Program-made: the position numbers and the translations under genes
The notes under the pieces: model-generated
Seen by the model: the letters and a program-made list of their open reading frames with translations, nothing else
Databases searched by the model: none
What the model was told of the DNA's origin: nothing
Shown here: piece by piece, positions 62,232 to 64,000 of the stretch
Layout: each line of letters begins with the position of its first letter
Position numbering within the stretch: position 1 is the first letter of the stretch
NCBI GenBank assembly: GCA_900770165.1
Contig: CAAGJJ010000027.1
Span: 1-64,000, forward strand
Direction of reading: 5' to 3'
Length of the DNA stretch: 64,000 nt
From: Clostridia bacterium
GTDB taxonomy: Bacteria; Bacillota; Clostridia; Oscillospirales; Acutalibacteraceae

Positions 62232-63083
62232 TTATATTCTGTTTTGTAAACTTGCTGCGGTAACTGTATTTTTCATAAGCATTGCTATTGTCATAGGACC
62301 AACACCACCGGGAACAGGGGTTATATAAGAAGCTATTTTTTCAACATTATCAAAGTCTACATCTCCACAAAGTTTACTATTTTCATCTTTGTTCATGCCT
62401 ACATCAATAACGACAGCACCTTTTTTGACCATATCACTTGTAATAAATTTAGCTTTTCCTACAGCAGCAATTAATATATCTGCGTTTTTGCATATTTCTT
62501 TTAGATTTTTGGTTTTGCTGTGGCATATTGTAACTGTACCATTTCTATGTAAAAGAAGCATGGCCATAGGTTTACCAACTATATTGCTTCTTCCAACTAC
62601 TACACAATGTTTACCTTCAATTTCTATATTTTGCGAATTTAATAATTCAATAATGCCTGCAGGAGTACAAGGGAGGAGATCATATTCACCGATCATAATT
62701 TTACCGACGTTTATTTCATGGAATGCATCAACATCTTTAAGTGGATCAATAGCTTCTATTACAGCTTTTTCGTTTATATGGTTGGGAAGAGGTAATTGTA
62801 CCAATATTCCATTAATAGAATCATCATTATTTAATTTTGATATTAGCTCAATAAGTTCTTTTTGAGAAGTTGTATCTGGTAAAGTGTATTCTTTAGAGTA
62901 AATAGATACTTCAGCACATGCTTTTTTCTTATTATTAACATATATTCTTGAAGCTGGATTGTTTCCAATTATTATAACTGCTAATCCAGGTGTTATACCG
63001 TTTTCTTGTAATTCTTTAACTTTTTTAGAGACTTTGGCTTTGACTTCTTGAGCTACTAATTTTCCATCGATAATTATTGCCAT
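62232..63083 (-). CDS. folD: Methylenetetrahydrofolate dehydrogenase/cyclohydrolase
   Basis: A 283-residue bifunctional enzyme interconverting 5,10-methylene- and 10-formyl-tetrahydrofolate. Catalytic region YVNNKKKAC, the GILVQLPLP motif, NADP site VVGRSNIVGKPMAMLL and the C-terminal PVPGGVGPMTIAML are present. CGGGGGTAAAG ribosome site, three bases after lgt. Supplies one-carbon units for purines and fMet. Confidence 0.96.
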   Translation of the reverse strand: MAIIIDGKLVAQEVKAKVSKKVKELQENGITPGLAVIIIGNNPASRIYVNNKKKACAEVSIYSKEYTLPDTTSQKELIELISKLNNDDSINGILVQLPLPNHINEKAVIEAIDPLKDVDAFHEINVGKIMIGEYDLLPCTPAGIIELLNSQNIEIEGKHCVVVGRSNIVGKPMAMLLLHRNGTVTICHSKTKNLKEICKNADILIAAVGKAKFITSDMVKKGAVVIDVGMNKDENSKLCGDVDFDNVEKIASYITPVPGGVGPMTIAMLMKNTVTAASLQNRI

Positions 63084-63086
63084 GCT

Positions 63087-63914
63087 TTACCCCCGATTTA
63101 AAATTTTTTTAGCGTGATTTTTTTTATTTTTAAAATATATTAAAATTATTACAGATATAACTATACTTACAGCAGCTAAAACTTGTGATACCCTTAAGTT
63201 GACATATGGAAGCATTAGGCTGTCTGTTCTTAATCCTTCTACGAAGAATCTTTCCGTACCATACCAGACTATATAAAGTAAAAATATTTGTCCATTGTAT
63301 TTCTTAAATTTTCTACTGAATATATCTAGAAAAATGAATCCTAGCAAACACCAAAGTGATTCATACAGAAAGCAGGGATGAACAGGGTTACTTGTTTCAA
63401 GCAAGGTATTTTCGCTGACCATTCCCCAAGGCAAATTTGTTTCAGTTCCAAAAGCTTCTTGGTTTATAAAATTACCCCATCTGCCAATGCATTGCCCTAT
63501 TAGAAAACCGAGAGCTGCTATATCAAGAATAGAAGGAATGTTAATATTTTTAATTTTTGCTACAATAATCCCACCTGTTAAACCTCCAATAATACCACCG
63601 TATATGGCAAGACCACCTTCGTGGATTTGAAATATCGATGCTGGATTGTTTATATAGGTATTTCCAGGATAAAAAACGACATAGTATAATCTAGCACCTA
63701 TTATGCCAGTTATAAGGCCCGCAATTATTGCATCTATAAGTTTATCTTGAACAATACCAAATCTTTTAGAATTAATCATAGCATAGCAAAGCGCTATAGT
63801 GAATCCTGTTGCTATTATAATTCCATACCAATAAATGTTGAAATCTCCTATGGAAAATGCAATAGGATTAATAGTAAGTTCAATTCCAAGCTTTGGAAAT
63901 GATACGTGGTACAT
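63087..63914 (-). CDS. lgt: Prolipoprotein diacylglyceryl transferase
   Basis: A 275-residue membrane enzyme with about seven helices that attaches diacylglycerol to the lipobox Cys of lipoproteins. Signature GRWGNFINQEAFG, preceded by the ARLYYV and HEGGLAIYGG segments. AAGGGGGACAA ribosome site. Directly upstream of folD; starts immediately after the stop codon of a partial gene. Confidence 0.95.
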   Translation of the reverse strand: MYHVSFPKLGIELTINPIAFSIGDFNIYWYGIIIATGFTIALCYAMINSKRFGIVQDKLIDAIIAGLITGIIGARLYYVVFYPGNTYINNPASIFQIHEGGLAIYGGIIGGLTGGIIVAKIKNINIPSILDIAALGFLIGQCIGRWGNFINQEAFGTETNLPWGMVSENTLLETSNPVHPCFLYESLWCLLGFIFLDIFSRKFKKYNGQIFLLYIVWYGTERFFVEGLRTDSLMLPYVNLRVSQVLAAVSIVISVIILIYFKNKKNHAKKILNRG

Positions 63915-64000
63915 TTATTTGTCCCCCTTAGATATAGGAGAAACAATAGATAAAGAACAGTTTTCAGTGTTGAGTTGTTCTGAAAGTCTTTGGTTTACAT
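63915..64000 (-). CDS. C-terminal end of an unidentified gene
   Basis: An open frame enters from beyond the window and ends in TAA directly before the lgt ATG (TAAATG). About 28 codons are visible, ending in SPISKGDK. Too short to name; its tight linkage to lgt suggests the same operon. Confidence 0.6.
   Translation of the reverse strand, partial: VNQRLSEQLNTENCSLSIVSPISKGDK

Noticed and set aside
62389..62865. 158-codon rightward ORF
   Set aside because: It is the antisense of folD, a clear enzyme gene, with no initiation signal.
1..64000. CRISPR array, prophage, insertion sequence or toxin-antitoxin island
   Set aside because: No regular repeat-spacer array, integrase, transposase or terminal inverted repeats were seen; the gene content is typical core chromosome.

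Overview
The window is a stretch of very AT-rich (roughly 30% G+C by eye), densely coded chromosome from an endospore-forming member of the Clostridia (Firmicutes). Sporulation genes are spread through it: spoIIAA-spoIIAB-sigF, sigH, the yaaL-bofA pair and an alpha/beta small acid-soluble spore protein. Other Firmicute or clostridial marks are a SAM-I riboswitch before metK, an IspH-ribosomal protein S1 fusion, split transketolase subunits, secG-rnr synteny, AGGAGG-type ribosome sites and many short TTG/GTG starts. No phage, insertion sequence, CRISPR array or rRNA operon was seen, so this is mostly ordinary chromosome. The species cannot be fixed from this sequence alone.

Layout. 1-3.1 kb: a Rieske/FAD oxidoreductase, a deoxyinosine glycosylase and a MerR/TipAS-type regulator with a clear dyad operator. 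3.2-10.1 kb: an Asn-rich helical protein, then a maltose cassette (PTS EIICB, MapP-like phosphatase, AraC regulator, maltodextrin phosphorylase). 10.1-14.3 kb, minus strand: split transketolase, cytidine deaminase, and a polysaccharide deacetylase-amidase pair. 14.4-20.9 kb: valS, folC, the spoIIA operon and a zinc-ribbon membrane protein. 20.9-24.0 kb, minus: a coiled-coil protein and CorA behind a short leader ORF, then a radical SAM enzyme with a queuosine-precursor transporter. 24.2-29.3 kb: aspS and gatCAB. 29.4-32.7 kb, minus: trxB, trxA, a secreted zinc phospholipase C with a ricin-like tail, and rubrerythrin.

33-38.8 kb: SAM riboswitch-metK, bofA-yaaL, rnr, secG and an alpha/beta hydrolase. 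38.8-44.6 kb: a DUF4364 protein, a cohesin-domain membrane protein with a MORN-repeat protein, ilvE, sigH, a small tRNA-like structured RNA, a zinc-ribbon protein and a SASP. 44.8-51.4 kb: two tRNA-Ser genes, potABCD, an XRE-cupin regulator and an acyl-CoA synthetase. 51.4-58.9 kb: thrS, an RpiR regulator, a BaiN-like flavoprotein, cmk, plsC and ispH-rpsA. 59-64 kb: asnS, a HAD phosphatase, an XRE regulator/membrane-protein module with two operators, folD, lgt and the end of another gene.

The points most worth following up are: (i) a 17-codon, Asp/Pro-containing leader ORF with its own promoter and an adjacent stem-loop ahead of the CorA magnesium channel; (ii) a small XRE/membrane-protein module with an 18-bp perfect palindrome at its transcription start, a second near-copy over the -35 box and an apparent CTG start codon; (iii) a phospholipase C-ricin fusion; (iv) a 63-nt tRNA-like RNA upstream of a zinc-ribbon gene; and (v) a two-gene queuine-salvage candidate.
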